Assembly (NCBI GenBank): GCA_025991245.1
Contig: BQMJ01000046.1
Location: forward strand, 1-64,000
Direction of reading: 5' to 3'
DNA: 64,000 nt
From: Galdieria partita
Lineage: Eukaryota > Rhodophyta > Bangiophyceae > Galdieriales > Galdieriaceae
Part shown: one piece after another, positions 34,428-44,852 of the stretch
How positions within the stretch are numbered: the first letter of the stretch is position 1
Layout: each line of letters starts with the position of its first letter
The notes under the pieces: model-generated
Database searches by the model: none
What the model was told of the DNA's origin: nothing
Seen by the model: only the letters and a program-made list of their open reading frames with translations
Made by a program: the position numbers and the translations under genes

Positions 34428-35079
34428 ATGACTGTAAGCCAGGAGGAAGACGGAATTTGGATATTTGGTTGTAAGTGACAAACTGAAAATATTTACGTAT
34501 AATTTCAACTATATCAGAATAGATGGATCTCTCATATGGAAAGTTGAATTCCCTTACGTCAAGTCGATACGAGGTTGTGTGAAAGGCTGGTGTAGAAGAT
34601 TTTGGCAAGGATCTGTAGACCATCGAGGAACACAAAACGCTCCAGGAAGAGTCGTCACTCTTGTACCTGCAGAAACTATACGCTCCATGGGGCAACTCTA
34701 CCCTGGTGAGACTTTTGTCACATGGGGCATCGGCTACCTGATTAGGAAAGCAGAAGTTGAGAAAGTTTTGCAGTACCTGGACTACAGGGAAAAAAATGGG
34801 TATTCGAAAGTATTGGTGAACATTTATGAAAAGGAAGATAGCGAACTTCCACTAGTGAGAGACGCACTTATCTATATTGCCTCGGAAAGCAACAGCCAGT
34901 GGCTGGGTCCGTGTGACGAGAAGGTTATGGTTGAGCAAATTTTCGAAAGTAGAGGTCCTTCTGGAACCAACAGAGAATATTTTGAAAAATTGATTGACTC
35001 GATGCACTCGTTCGGTATTTTTGATGCGCATTTGGAATCACTCCAAACTGTGGCACAACAACAATTTGGAGCGGTCTGA
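34428..35079 (+). CDS. CHAC: ChaC-type gamma-glutamylcyclotransferase
   Basis: A tiny first exon (34428-34470) and a second exon (34523-35079), split by a 52-nt intron in phase 1, give 199 residues. The join creates the family's substrate-binding loop IWIFGYGSLIWKVEFPY (the YGSL motif), followed by RRFWQGSVDHRGTQNAPGR and VTLVPAE. ChaC enzymes cleave glutathione to 5-oxoproline and Cys-Gly in the cytosol. The catalytic Glu is expected near GIGYLIRKAEVEKVLQYLDY, where YREKNGY follows. Length and order match the family. The gene ends only 26 bp before SNF5 on the same strand. Confidence 0.93.
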
Positions 35080-35105
35080 AATAAAGTTTCTGCTTTGGCG
35101 CCTCC

Positions 35106-36224
35106 ATGTTTGCTGTCTCCAAGTCCTTTGACCCTCTTGTACCTATAAGAATCGACTTGACGCTTTCGGGAAGGAGGTTCGTTGACACATTCTTATGGAA
35201 TATAGAAGAAGGAGAGGAGTCGATGCGGGCTTTTGCACGAACTATAGTGGTGGATATCTCGTTGCCTCACTCGGCTGAAGAACTAATTGTTTCAAGTATA
35301 AGGGAACAAGTGGCTGGATACGTGCCATATCGTTCTCCCGAAGAAGAAATAGGGGAAAGGAGGCACATTTTGAAGCTAGATATTCGTATAGGGAAAGTAG
35401 TTTTAAGAGACCAGTTTGAGTGGGACCGTAGTAACGCCGACAATTCACCCGAAGAGTTTGCTGAGATTCTGTGTAAAGACTTGGGTCTTGCGCGAGAATT
35501 TGTTCCTGCAGTTGCACATGCCATACGAGAGCAGCTGCAAGAGCTGGCTGAAAACCCCCATACTCGTTGTTTACAAGGTTCGGTTCATGCTTCTGGTATA
35601 TACAGGAAGCCTGAAACGCTTTCGCTATGGCAGCCAGTGGTAGAAATTTTGACAGACGACCAACTTGAGAAGCTGGAAAGGAGAGAAACGAGAGATGCAC
35701 GTGTTGCAAGGCGCAACAAGGGACGCGAGACTATTCGATCAGGAACAGGTACGACCATAAGCTATCCCGAACCCAACATAAGAAAGAGACCACTAAGAGT
35801 GCTTGGGAATGGTTATGAGTTTTTCAATTCTTCCAAGTCGAGAGTTGCAGATTCTGAAACAGAACAGCAACCTTTGTACAAACGAGTTTCTAAAGTTCCA
35901 AAGCCACAGACATCACCGACACCTTTAGATGTAATGTATTCGAGTCCTCTTAGAGTTGCAAATCACAGAAGAACAGAAATTCAGCAACGTATGAACAATA
36001 TCAGTTATTCAATGGGAAGGGCTTCATTTAGCAGTCATCTCCCGCTTGCGAGAGCTCCATCTTTTGATGAGGACATTCGATGTCAGAACTGTGGAATACC
36101 ACGACGTGATACTCCTTTGATGAGAGCAGGACCGGCCGGTAAACAGACATTGTGCAATCGATGTGGACTCTACTATAGCAAATACAATGTTCTTCCTGAT
36201 CCAAGGGAGGCGGAAACAGGATAA
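35106..36224 (+). CDS. SNF5: SNF5/SMARCB1 subunit of SWI/SNF with C-terminal GATA-type zinc finger
   Basis: A single-exon 372-residue protein. Residues ~1-160 contain two SNF5 repeats: PIRIDLTLSGRRFVDTFLWN and, later, HILKLDIRIGKVVLRDQFEWD with SPEEFAEILCKDLGLAREFVP. SNF5 is a core subunit of SWI/SNF chromatin remodellers. The linker (about 195-320) is basic and disordered. The C-terminus carries a GATA-like finger, CQNCG (from 327) and CNRCGLYYSK (from about 351), with the usual GATA spacing. SNF5 with a C-terminal GATA-like finger is known in fungi and some other lineages but not in animals. Only 26 bp separate it from the upstream ChaC gene. Confidence 0.92.
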   Translation: MFAVSKSFDPLVPIRIDLTLSGRRFVDTFLWNIEEGEESMRAFARTIVVDISLPHSAEELIVSSIREQVAGYVPYRSPEEEIGERRHILKLDIRIGKVVLRDQFEWDRSNADNSPEEFAEILCKDLGLAREFVPAVAHAIREQLQELAENPHTRCLQGSVHASGIYRKPETLSLWQPVVEILTDDQLEKLERRETRDARVARRNKGRETIRSGTGTTISYPEPNIRKRPLRVLGNGYEFFNSSKSRVADSETEQQPLYKRVSKVPKPQTSPTPLDVMYSSPLRVANHRRTEIQQRMNNISYSMGRASFSSHLPLARAPSFDEDIRCQNCGIPRRDTPLMRAGPAGKQTLCNRCGLYYSKYNVLPDPREAETG

Positions 36225-36323
36225 TTATATTTACGTATTATTTTACTATGTGACAAGATCTAGCCAATTGTCTGCTTGAGACTCTCTGGAGTTTAAGGCA
36301 CATTTTAAATTTTTTTGAAAAAC

Positions 36324-37229
36324 TTACAAGTTACTGGCATTGCTTGAATCCTGTAAAAGACTTTCTTGCTCAATAACAGCTCTTGCCCTTCTATATACAG
36401 GTTCATCGACCATTGTCCCATTAACTGAAGTCGACCCTCTGCCTGCCTTCCTAGCGACTTCAAACGCCTCGACAATCTTTTTGGCAAACTCAACTTCCTT
36501 CGTCGAAGGAGAAAATTGCTTATTAATAATATCAATGTTTCCAGGATGGATCGAAAACTTCCCCTTGTAACCCATAGCTTTGGCGACGCGACAATCCTCC
36601 TCTAATCCTTGTAAGTCCCTAAAATGAGGCCAAGGCGAGTCCAACGCCGGAAGTTTTGAAGCTCTTGCCGCAGTACAAACCCAACTGCGTGCGTGATAAA
36701 ACTCTTTTCCAGATGATGTTCTTTCGATTTGCATATCCGCGGTGAAGTCCTCAGCTCCAAAAGCAATCGCAGCTAATCTTGATCCAGAAGCACAAATTTC
36801 GCGGGCATAAGCAACTCCCTTTGCAGTCTCCAACCATGGAATCAACTTTATAGAATTTGAAGGCAAATTCGCTTCCTTTTCCTTTTCTGCGATTGCTTTC
36901 ACGATCTCTTTCATTTCTTCAGCCGTTTCTACCTTTCCAATGGTTACTGCTGACACTCCGAGCTGGAGGACAGCTTTTAAGTCCTCCTCAAACCATTGAG
37001 TATAAAAAGAGTTCACCCGAGGAATTATCTGAACCCTTTTGTGAACCTGGGCTCTCAAAGAAGGTAACATTTTGGAAACTAGGTTACGAGCGGCGACCTT
37101 TTCTTCTTTTGGCACGGAGTCCTCCAAATCAGGAACCAAAGCATCAGCATGAACTTGCAGTGCTTTAAGCAACATTTTCTCACTATTTCCAGGAACAAAT
37201 AACAATGATCGTAGAAGTGAAGGTTGCAT
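36324..37229 (-). CDS. CLYBL-like: CitE/HpcH-family lyase (citrate lyase beta-like, CLYBL type)
   Basis: A 301-residue intron-less frame with the TIM-barrel pattern of HpcH/HpaI aldolases: start RSLLFVPGNSEKMLLKAL, DALVPDLEDSVPKEEK (Mg-binding Glu/Asp region), RVNSFYTQWFEEDL, VTIGKVETAEE, IKLIPWLETAKGV, AIAFGAEDFTADM and GYKGKFSIHPGNIDIIN. Relatives cleave malyl-, citramalyl- or citryl-CoA. Animal CLYBL clears citramalyl-CoA in mitochondria. No obvious presequence is seen before MQPSLLRSL, so compartment is uncertain. Exact substrate cannot be read from sequence. It converges with SNF5 (99 bp apart). Confidence 0.9.
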   Translation of the reverse strand: MQPSLLRSLLFVPGNSEKMLLKALQVHADALVPDLEDSVPKEEKVAARNLVSKMLPSLRAQVHKRVQIIPRVNSFYTQWFEEDLKAVLQLGVSAVTIGKVETAEEMKEIVKAIAEKEKEANLPSNSIKLIPWLETAKGVAYAREICASGSRLAAIAFGAEDFTADMQIERTSSGKEFYHARSWVCTAARASKLPALDSPWPHFRDLQGLEEDCRVAKAMGYKGKFSIHPGNIDIINKQFSPSTKEVEFAKKIVEAFEVARKAGRGSTSVNGTMVDEPVYRRARAVIEQESLLQDSSNASNL

Positions 37230-37699
37230 TTCTCAGGTTATCAGAAAAGTTGAGCAATGAATTCTCCAAAAATTCACAATCATGGGATCGAAAGATGACA
37301 TTATTATGTCTTCTTCAGGACATTTTTTACAATCTGCTGTGAGCTGAGTACGCACAACTTTGAAGACTAGGAAAGGATGATCAGCATATATTTCCATTCA
37401 GTACATATTGAAGATCGGAACTTGCATATAATATTGCTACTTACTCTAAAGTGAATTACTTGCCTACATGAGGATCATCATTCTAAATGAGGTTGCTCAT
37501 TGTATATATATAATATCAAAGTTTATCCTTTAAGTTAAAAACAAGCTAATACCAAGCTTTATCAATAGAATCAATGGCAAATTGGAGGTTCCCGTTGTAT
37601 TGTGTCATCAAGCAAACTCCTTGTGGGATCATACCAGAACATATACTTGGAAGTAACCGCAACTAAGAGGAATAGTTCAAGGCTTTGTTCAAAATCACT
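37230..37699. other. Divergent promoter region (CitE-like / KAS)
   Basis: About 470 AT-rich bases between outward-reading genes. A TATATATATAATAT stretch at about 37503-37516 is a possible core promoter element. No ORF or RNA gene seen. Confidence 0.45.
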
Positions 37700-39145
37700 A
37701 TGAAACTTTCGCTTTCTTCTTGTTTGAATCGTCAACTTGGTTTACGTCTGCTTCATAAACATATCAAGCAAGAAAAGAGAAATGTCGTTGTTACGGGGAT
37801 AGGCCTTGTTACACCTTTAAGTGTTGGTACGAATTCTACTTGGAAAAGACTTGTTGCGGGTGAATGTGCAGTAGACAGAATTAAGGCCTTTGATGCTTCT
37901 AGGTTTCCGATACAGATTGCAGCTGAAGTCCCTAGAATTAGCTGGGGTGACTTGGGACCATATAGAAAAATAAATTGTAAAACTTTGCAAACTGAGGAGT
38001 TTTTTGATGCCACCAGAATATTAGGTTTTTCCGAAGATGACAAAAGAAAGACGCCAGAGTTTATTCAGTTTGCCTTGGCAGCTAGCAAAGAAGCTTTAGA
38101 AGATGCCAACTGGTTTCCTGTCAATGCAACAAGTTTAGAACGAACCGGTGTGGCAATAGGAGTGGGAATCACTTCTATTCCGGACATTATTGAAGCAAAT
38201 AGACTTATTGAGTCTTCTGAAAAGGGTTATAGGCGTGTAAGCCCCTTTTTTGTGCCTCGAATTTTAACTAATATGGCGGCTGGTTATATTTCTATGAAAT
38301 ATGGTTTTCAGGGACCCAACCATTCTGTTTCGACAGCTTGTGCTACTGGTTCTCACTCAATTGGAGACGCATTTCGTATGGTTCGTGACGGAGACGCTGA
38401 TGTTATGTTAGCTGGAGGGTCAGAGGCTTGTATTCACGAAGTTTCTCTTGTAGGTTTCTCAAGGGCCAAAGCACTAGCATCATCTTATAACGAAATGCCC
38501 CAAAAAGCGTCTCGTCCGTTTGATAAGGATAGAGAAGGCTTCGTCATCGGTGAAGGAGCAGGAATTTTAGTTTTAGAGGAACTGAATCATGCCATTGCTA
38601 GAAATGCAAAAATATATGCACAAATGGAAGGTTATGGACTTTCTGGTGATGCACATCATATAACAGCCCCACGTTCGGATGGTCATGGTGCTTGGCTTGC
38701 TATGAAGAGAGCCTTGGACATGAGTGGATTGTCGCCTCTCGATGTTGATTACGTAAATGCACATGCGACTTCAACTCCATTAGGAGATGAGGTTGAAAAT
38801 GCCGCAATAAGACGACTTTTGTCTTTGCACTGTGGAAAGGAAAGACACGGGTCCCCTTTGAATGGTCGATATCCACCCAATGTTCTTACAGTTTCCTCCA
38901 CTAAAGGCTCGATAGGTCACCTTCTTGGTAGTGCTGGAGCAGTTGAAGCTGCTTTTACAGTTCTTTCTATCTATTATCAAACGATTCCACCCACACTTAA
39001 TCTTGATTGTCCAGCGAGTGAAGAATTCGATCTCGATTACGTACCCAAAAAGGCCAAGGAATGTCGAATTCGGGCAGCTTTGAATAACTCTTTTGGTTTT
39101 GGAGGTACTAATGCATCTTTATTATTCACGGAGCCGAATATATGA
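37700..39145 (+). CDS. OXSM: 3-oxoacyl-ACP synthase II, probably mitochondrial (OXSM-type)
   Basis: 481 residues from ATG 37700. The first ~30 residues (MKLSLSSCLNRQLGLRLLHK) are Arg/Leu/Ser-rich and acid-free, like a mitochondrial presequence. Then comes the thiolase fold: RNVVVTGIGLVTPLSVG, active-site Cys in VSTACATGSHSIGDA, first catalytic His in NAHATSTPLGDE and second in GSIGHLLGSAGAVEA, with the closing SFGFGGTNASLLF. It extends acyl chains on ACP in type II fatty-acid synthesis; in mitochondria this feeds lipoate. A plastid location cannot be excluded, but plastid KAS usually has a longer transit peptide. Confidence 0.92.
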   Translation: MKLSLSSCLNRQLGLRLLHKHIKQEKRNVVVTGIGLVTPLSVGTNSTWKRLVAGECAVDRIKAFDASRFPIQIAAEVPRISWGDLGPYRKINCKTLQTEEFFDATRILGFSEDDKRKTPEFIQFALAASKEALEDANWFPVNATSLERTGVAIGVGITSIPDIIEANRLIESSEKGYRRVSPFFVPRILTNMAAGYISMKYGFQGPNHSVSTACATGSHSIGDAFRMVRDGDADVMLAGGSEACIHEVSLVGFSRAKALASSYNEMPQKASRPFDKDREGFVIGEGAGILVLEELNHAIARNAKIYAQMEGYGLSGDAHHITAPRSDGHGAWLAMKRALDMSGLSPLDVDYVNAHATSTPLGDEVENAAIRRLLSLHCGKERHGSPLNGRYPPNVLTVSSTKGSIGHLLGSAGAVEAAFTVLSIYYQTIPPTLNLDCPASEEFDLDYVPKKAKECRIRAALNNSFGFGGTNASLLFTEPNI

Positions 39146-39348
39146 TTCGTCTACTCTCCACATTGAAAATACCATTATTAGAGTTTTCAAGAAATTAGTT
39201 TTTGTTTCTGTCACAATCTTTTGTATCAGTTATTTTATAACCAAAGTATGGCAGATTAGTGAAGCCAATAGGAAGTCCTGTTGAGGACATAAACATCTGG
39301 CAGCTTCATGTAAATTGTACGATTGGCGTTGATGATTATTCGTGTTCG

Positions 39349-39822
39349 ATGAGGTTCACAACAGCCTGTATTCAGCGTATCGGTTTTCCCTCCTTTGAAG
39401 TTTTGTTGCCTTATAGTATTCGTAACTTTTGCTCATTTGGCCATAATCCGAAAATAAGATTTCGTTATGCAGAGGAGAAAGCTAAGAAAGCAGGAAAGCA
39501 ACCGGCCGTCAGTAAGTGAACTTGCGTTTCTACACTCCGTCAGATAACGGGATGGATAGAAAGCAACGAGGATACAGTGTCTCCGATGGGTCATGAGAGC
39601 GCAAAATCTGCTCTGCTGCAAACAGATAGCAAAAAGGACCGGCTCGAAAGGGCCCCAAAACGAATGTCCGTTAGTAAAGAAGAAATGGAAGTTATCCAGG
39701 TACGTTTGAATGCCCTCGAACAAAAAATAGTTTATGTGGCGTTTCTAGTTGGGTGGAGCAAGGCCATGACTTGGAAAGGCTCTGAGTACCTTCGCAAATC
39801 GCAAAATCTTGGCACGTTTTAG
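39349..39822 (+). CDS. Small unknown protein (two exons)
   Basis: Exons 39349-39511 and 39578-39822 (66-nt intron, GTAAGT/ACAG, phase 1) give 135 residues. The N-terminus (MRFTTACIQRIGFPSFEVLL) is Arg/Phe-rich without acids and could be a mitochondrial presequence. The middle is Lys/Glu-rich (RFRYAEEKAKKAGKQP). The C-terminus has a helix (EEMEVIQVRLNALEQKI) and a short hydrophobic stretch (VYVAFLVGWSKAM). No family is recognised; a small organelle ribosomal or respiratory-chain accessory protein is possible. Start choice is tentative because the frame is open further upstream. Confidence 0.45.
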
Positions 39823-39825
39823 TAC

Positions 39826-40576
39826 TTAATACTTATTTCGAGCAGCTTGACAAATATCGCCTATTAAGGGAGAGGTTTCCGTTCCGCACCACTTGTGGTC
39901 TTTCATTCTTCGTACGGCAGCTAAGGCAGCCATCTGTTTTGGAGATGCATTAGATTTGGGACTTGAGCCGCCAAGTTTTTGAGAACCGCATAATAAACTT
40001 GCTCGGTGCAGTCTTTTCTCGACAGTTTGTGCCAACAGGTTTCTTCTCTCTTGCAACCCACGTGGTTTTGAAATTTTGCCCCCTAACCTATAACCTTTAT
40101 CTGAGTTATAGTTGCCCCCTTCAAAACCAAAGAAACTTTTTTCATATTCCGTTGTAAGTTGATCCAAAAGTGAATAGAACGATTTGTCGTGTTTTCTGTA
40201 AACTATTGTGGAAGTATATAAGACAGAAACAAAGTTACCAAATGCTGTACTAACCAAAGTGGGCCAACTCGTGAAGAACAGTCCCAACAACACTTTCAAA
40301 AGGTAAGAGATTTTTGGAATTTTCTGGTTCGCGCAGTCTTACTCTGATCTCTTCACCTTCATTTATGTGCAAACCATATAAATTTCTGTTCCTTGGATAG
40401 AATTCTGAAAGTAACAAAACTGTCCAGTTCCTCTTCATCATAACAGGTTGAACACTTTTGGCAACATTCTCAAGCAGCTTCTTGGCTCCAATGTCTTCAA
40501 AGCAGCACAAAGTCTCTATTTTACCGAAGCAACAAAGTGCTGGAGTGGTAGATTTAAATGATCGAGCATATGACAT
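39826..40576 (-). CDS. WSS1-like: WLM-domain metalloprotease (Wss1/SPRTN-like)
   Basis: Exons 40255-40576 (start uncertain) and 39826-40202, with a 52-nt intron in phase 1. The join rebuilds the zinc-protease core ESVVGTVLHELAHF|VYRKHDKSFYSLLDQL, that is H-E-x-x-H followed by the HDxxFY helix, the hallmark of WLM domains. Upstream, LLENVAKSVQPVMMKRNW and LLSEFYPRNRNLYGLHIN fit the family's N-terminal part. Wss1-type enzymes cut proteins crosslinked to DNA. The C-terminal tail (GSQKLGGSSPKSNASPKQMAALAAVRR) is short. From ATG 40576 the protein has 232 residues; the frame is open to 40612 without ATG, so a further 5' exon is possible. Confidence 0.88.
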
Positions 40577-40612
40577 GAAAGCCTTGTCGTCCCAAAATTT
40601 GAATTGCTGCAC

Positions 40613-41516
40613 TATTGATTTCGAAAATTAGAAGGCATTAGTTTAGAAAAGTCCAAGAGGCCAAGACAAAATAGATGTGGAATCTTTTCATAAAAAAATT
40701 CATTTCAATATGAAGAAATGATTGAAAATTAATAGAGAGACTTATAATCTCTTGACTAGAAATCAAACATTCAATGGAGATTGTTCAAAGATACAGTGGA
40801 TCACATATGTTTTTGTCTATCAAACAAGAATGAGGCCAGCTTAGATTAGTTTCGAGTTTCTCCCTTTCTGAATACGAAAACAAGGAAGACTGTAGTTGTT
40901 TCCTTACCCTGTATTGATAGGCAGGATGTCAGTTTATTGATTCGTCAAGCCAGTTTGTGAAGGAACATGATGGAATTCATTTTGGATATTCAGTAGTCTT
41001 TCTTAGATCTATCTGTGAGTTTTCATTCCATGACTTGAAGAACGTTCACAATGTTGTTCAATAATTTGCTCTCGGAAAGTTTATCTTGTGTTAACACTCG
41101 TCATTTCTGCCGAGGAAGTTGTCCTTAAAAGCATTCAAATAGAGTACAAATACATCAGAGACTTCCCTTTTATACTGTTATAATAAATTCGCAAGCCTTC
41201 TAGGAAGCAAACGTTTATCTATATTTCTTGAGTTGCTATAATTTAGATTTCTAAAGAAGTTTGTATCATCTTAATTTTGCAAACTATCATTTGAAAAATC
41301 GATAGCTTGTCAGTTTACTTCCGAGATAGCTCTTCATAGACAGATCTTGATATTCACTGCCTCAGGTTTTGTGCAAAGCTGATAGTAATATCGAAGAATT
41401 TCTAAGAAACATGGGAGTAACCTCCTTTTTAAGGGTTTTTGACAAGATGTGTTTAGTTGGTTGAATCGACATGAAAATCAAAGGGGCTCTTGGCAGCGTG
41501 GCCTTTTAGAGGACCG
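40613..41516. other. Non-coding spacer (WLM protease / CDP-alcohol phosphotransferase)
   Basis: About 900 bp between divergent genes, unusually long for this gene-dense arm. I looked for short spliced exons on both strands and found no pattern belonging to a family. An extra first exon of the WLM gene may lie at the left end. Confidence 0.4.
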
Positions 41517-42902
41517 ATGGTGCCACCGGAGGAGGATAGCCTTCCACAGAGAAGAAGACGCGTAAGGCCTCAAAATGGACCTATTCGGAACGAAAATATT
41601 ATACAAAACAAATTTGAAAGGGCTCCGGGTAGTCAAGTGCCATATTCGGAACTTAAAGACTTGAGAAAACTTGCCGGCGAGACCTTCTTCCTGACGGCAG
41701 TGAAAAATAGTTTTTTACTGCTAACTAACCTGTTTCTCGGTTCGCCGCAATTTACTGAAGAGCAACTTGAAGCACTTCATAGATATAAAAACTTCGGAGA
41801 AGACCATTCCTTGTTGTATCGCTATGTTCTTTCTCACTTGTACAACATGGCAGTACATTTGTTACCAAAGCGGTTGGCGCCAAATCTCATTACTTTTATT
41901 GGGCTTCTTTTTGCGTTATTTTCTCATGGAGTTGTTATGTACTATTGTCCTGACTTTGACTGTGACGCGCCGAGAGTCGTTTACCTTATTGCTTCAGCGT
42001 CGCTCTTTATTTATATGCTATTAGACAACTTGGACGGTAGACAGGCCCGAAGAACAAATAGTTCGAGTCCTCTAGGACACTTATTTGACCACGGCTGCGA
42101 TGCTCTCAATGTTACAATTTCTGGTCTAACATTTGCTGCAGTTATTCGACTTGGTCGTTCACTCTGGGCAGTTTTTATCATTTGGGTATACGGGATGCTT
42201 CCATTCTTTTTTGCAACACTGGAGGAGTTTTTTACGGGAGCTTTAGTTCTCCGCCAATTCAACGGTCCCAATGAAGGCTTAATTCTTATGCAGCTATTTT
42301 ATTTGTTGACTGCCTTGAAAGGAAGCAGTTTCTGGAAACGAAAGACTTCCATATTTTCCTTTTCTTTTCCAATAGAATGGAACAAGTTTTTGATTCTTCT
42401 TGCTGTTCCGCTTTGTGTCCCAACAATTATAGGCAACTATCGTGAAATCTGGAGAGATGCGAATAGGAAGGGTAAAAATATCAGTCAAGTGAAGCGTCGC
42501 TCCATCCTATATAGCTTACCGTTTGTTTTATTTAGTATCTGTACATTTTCGTGGTTTATATACTCTCCTGTCACTCTTCGTAGCCATTTGATTATGTTTA
42601 TGTGGACTTGTGGCTCTGTCTTTTTTGCTCTTGTGACTCGATTAATTGTTGCGCACTTGACAGACTCAGAATATAAGAGCGTTTTTTTCATAGAGGCCCC
42701 GTTGGTATTAGGTGCTATGAACAGTATTTGTGGTTTTCTATTTGAAACACAAATATTTTCGGACGTAGTTGTTTTATTTGCAGCCTTTTTGTTCTGTTTG
42801 CTAATGAATGGAATACGCGTTTATCAAATTGTCGGTGAAATTACCAATTCTTTAGGCATTTATTGTTTTTCGTTGAAGAAGCCCAGGGTGAAGGAACAAT
42901 AA
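41517..42902 (+). CDS. EPT1/CPT1-like: CDP-alcohol phosphotransferase (choline/ethanolamine phosphotransferase)
   Basis: 461 residues from ATG 41517 (MVPPEEDSLPQRRRR); about eight to ten membrane spans. The catalytic signature D-G-x2-A-R-x8-G-x3-D-x3-D is exact: LDNLDGRQARRT followed by SSPLGHLFDHGCDALN (about residues 175-203). It is preceded by LPKRLAPNLITFIGLLFAL, the usual first span. Such ER enzymes transfer phosphocholine or phosphoethanolamine from the CDP form to diacylglycerol, the last step of the Kennedy pathway. Which head group is used cannot be told. Intron-less; 27 bp before the methyltransferase gene on the same strand. Confidence 0.94.
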   Translation: MVPPEEDSLPQRRRRVRPQNGPIRNENIIQNKFERAPGSQVPYSELKDLRKLAGETFFLTAVKNSFLLLTNLFLGSPQFTEEQLEALHRYKNFGEDHSLLYRYVLSHLYNMAVHLLPKRLAPNLITFIGLLFALFSHGVVMYYCPDFDCDAPRVVYLIASASLFIYMLLDNLDGRQARRTNSSSPLGHLFDHGCDALNVTISGLTFAAVIRLGRSLWAVFIIWVYGMLPFFFATLEEFFTGALVLRQFNGPNEGLILMQLFYLLTALKGSSFWKRKTSIFSFSFPIEWNKFLILLAVPLCVPTIIGNYREIWRDANRKGKNISQVKRRSILYSLPFVLFSICTFSWFIYSPVTLRSHLIMFMWTCGSVFFALVTRLIVAHLTDSEYKSVFFIEAPLVLGAMNSICGFLFETQIFSDVVVLFAAFLFCLLMNGIRVYQIVGEITNSLGIYCFSLKKPRVKEQ

Positions 42903-42929
42903 AAGTCTTATAGTAGTATAGTTGTTCTA

Positions 42930-43764
42930 ATGAATGAAAAATATCTTCAATCAAGAGAAGAGGAATATTTTTCCGAATTTTCTTGGTTGGATTTGGCTCT
43001 AGGTTTCCAGAAATATAAAAGGAAAACGATAGGTTTTGGCAGTTTCGACAGAAAGGAACGTTGTTGGGACAACGAGATTCACTTGCGTGAGTTGAGCTTC
43101 ACTCAAGGAGGTGTTGGTTGTGCTGTTTGGGATGCTTCGGTTCTTCTTTGTCAATGGCTGTATTCTCAAGGAAAAAGAATTCTACAAGATAAAAGAGTGC
43201 TGGAACTTGGCTCTGGTACTGGTGGTCCTGGAATTCTTGGCGCTCGTTTTGCTAGAGAAATCTATCTTACTGATTATACCGAGGAAGTTGTCGAGAATCT
43301 TAGGTATAACCTTTGGTTAAACTGTGAAGATCTTGACAGCAAAGGATGGTATGGTTTAAAGCTCAAGATATCTTCTAGTGCGAAAGTAGAACATCTAGAT
43401 TGGAATTTCCCTGAAAAGAGTAGAATAATGGGCAAGTTTGACGTTATAATGGGTATGATTCCAATCTTGGTTTCTTAGAGAGTTGCGTTATTATTCTTAT
43501 CATTTGTTATTAGGAAGTGAACTGACGTATTGTGATTTCCACGTATTGCCATTGTTAAACACGATCGAGTTCTTTATGAAACCAACCGGAGTCTTTTATG
43601 AAGTTCTGGGTGAAAGTCGTGCTGGAGTTGATTTATTCGTTCAAGAATCTCTTTCGAGAGGTTTCCTGGTAGAAAAGTTTCCGTTATCTATAGATCCTGG
43701 TAAATACTGTAAAACGAAACAACGTCCGGAAAGGTATTCGCTGTATAGGCTTTGCAAAAATTGA
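42930..43764 (+). CDS. Family-16 protein methyltransferase (METTL21/EEF2KMT-like)
   Basis: Exons 42930-43452 and 43514-43764 (61-nt intron, phase 1) give 257 residues. Motifs in order: GVGCAVWDASVLLCQWL, SAM-binding motif I VLELGSGTGGPGILGA, acidic motif YLTDYTEEVVENL, then LDWNFPE and, across the intron, FDVIMG|SELTYCDFH, which replaces the usual D-x-x-Y/F with S-E-L-T-Y. This layout belongs to seven-beta-strand methyltransferases of family 16, which trimethylate lysines on translation factors and chaperones. The precise substrate is unknown. Spacers of 27 bp on both sides. Confidence 0.88.
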
Positions 43765-43791
43765 AATTCTTCAAACTCTGCAAATTCATTT

Positions 43792-44766
43792 ATGACACCA
43801 GGCAGTGGAGAAAGAGATGGAACCTCAGTGAAAGAAGTTTATTTGCGTGTTCTTGAGACAACCATTGAAGCGGCAAGGCAAGAGTTCGAGAAAAGTGCTT
43901 TACACTACACTGCTTCAGCAGGTTTGAAGGAACTTCGCTCTCTTTGGGAAAGTAAACTTTCAGCGTCGGAACATGAACTGGACTTTCCTGTAGAGTTCTT
44001 CTGTAGCAATCCTGCCACTACCTTACGGAACCAGTCTTCTTTACAAAGTTTCACAACAGGTTTACCACAATATGGAACGCCGCAGTATCCTTGGGGTTCG
44101 TCAACTTTTTCTGCAGGAGCCTTGGGATACGAAAGAAGTGGACCTGTTTCAAAAGAGTTTCAGTCCTTATGGAATCTTCAGAGATACACTGGGGAGCCAA
44201 GCTTTACGTCAGTGCAAGACGAAAGTGGCCCTATAAGGTCACGTAAAGATTTGAGTGAGTTTGTCCAACGAGGACGAGCAAAGGATACCGAATCCATCAC
44301 TATGGTTTCAAACGACCCGACATCTTCGTTCACTACTATAAGATCATCAAAGAGAGGATGGGATAAAAGAAGTTTTTCACCTCGACAGACAAATTCTTTG
44401 CGAAAGAACTATGTTGTGGATACTAGCTCAAATAAGCGGGCCCGTGTAGAAGAACAGGAGAGATCGTTCAATGAAGAAGATACCAAGAAGGAGACAAAGT
44501 CGGAAGAGAGTTTAGATAGTGATCTCTCCGGCAGTGACACGGAGCTTGTCGACTCGGTGGATAACGAGGAAGTAAGTCTGTTGTTTTTCCCATGGTTTAT
44601 TCACAAGCTTTGAAAGGAACCTGATAACTATATTCTTGCACAGCATGAACGAATTCGAAAAGACAACAAGCGAGGCAAGTGGAAGATTCCACTTCTTCAC
44701 GGTGTTGCGCATATTTTGGGTCACGAATATCTATTTAAAAGCTGTAGCGGGGAACTTTTGTGGTAA
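43792..44766 (+). CDS. GTF2A1/TOA1: TFIIA large subunit (alpha/beta)
   Basis: Exons 43792-44571 and 44644-44766 (72-nt intron, phase 0) give 300 residues. The N-terminal helical bundle (VKEVYLRVLETTIEAARQEF then LKELRSLWESKL) is the TFIIA alpha domain. A disordered Ser/Gln-rich linker leads to an acidic stretch (SDLSGSDTELVDSVDNEE). The short second exon encodes the beta-barrel half: RIRKDNKRGKWKIPLLHGVA then HILGHEYLFKSCSGELLW, matching the KWK...DG...hingkdYlF..a.GE..W pattern. TFIIA stabilises TBP on DNA in RNA polymerase II initiation. The small last exon would be missed by ORF-only prediction. Confidence 0.92.
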
Positions 44767-44852
44767 AGTTTTCCGAATAATTGCTATAATTTTTGAACTG
44801 TTTGGAACGGGTTATTATTCCTTTAGCTTTGCTTAGGTATCTTTTCCTTGTC

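Noticed and set aside
35242-35709. Minus-strand 155-codon frame
   Set aside because: It is the reverse shadow of the SNF5 gene, whose domains are certain.
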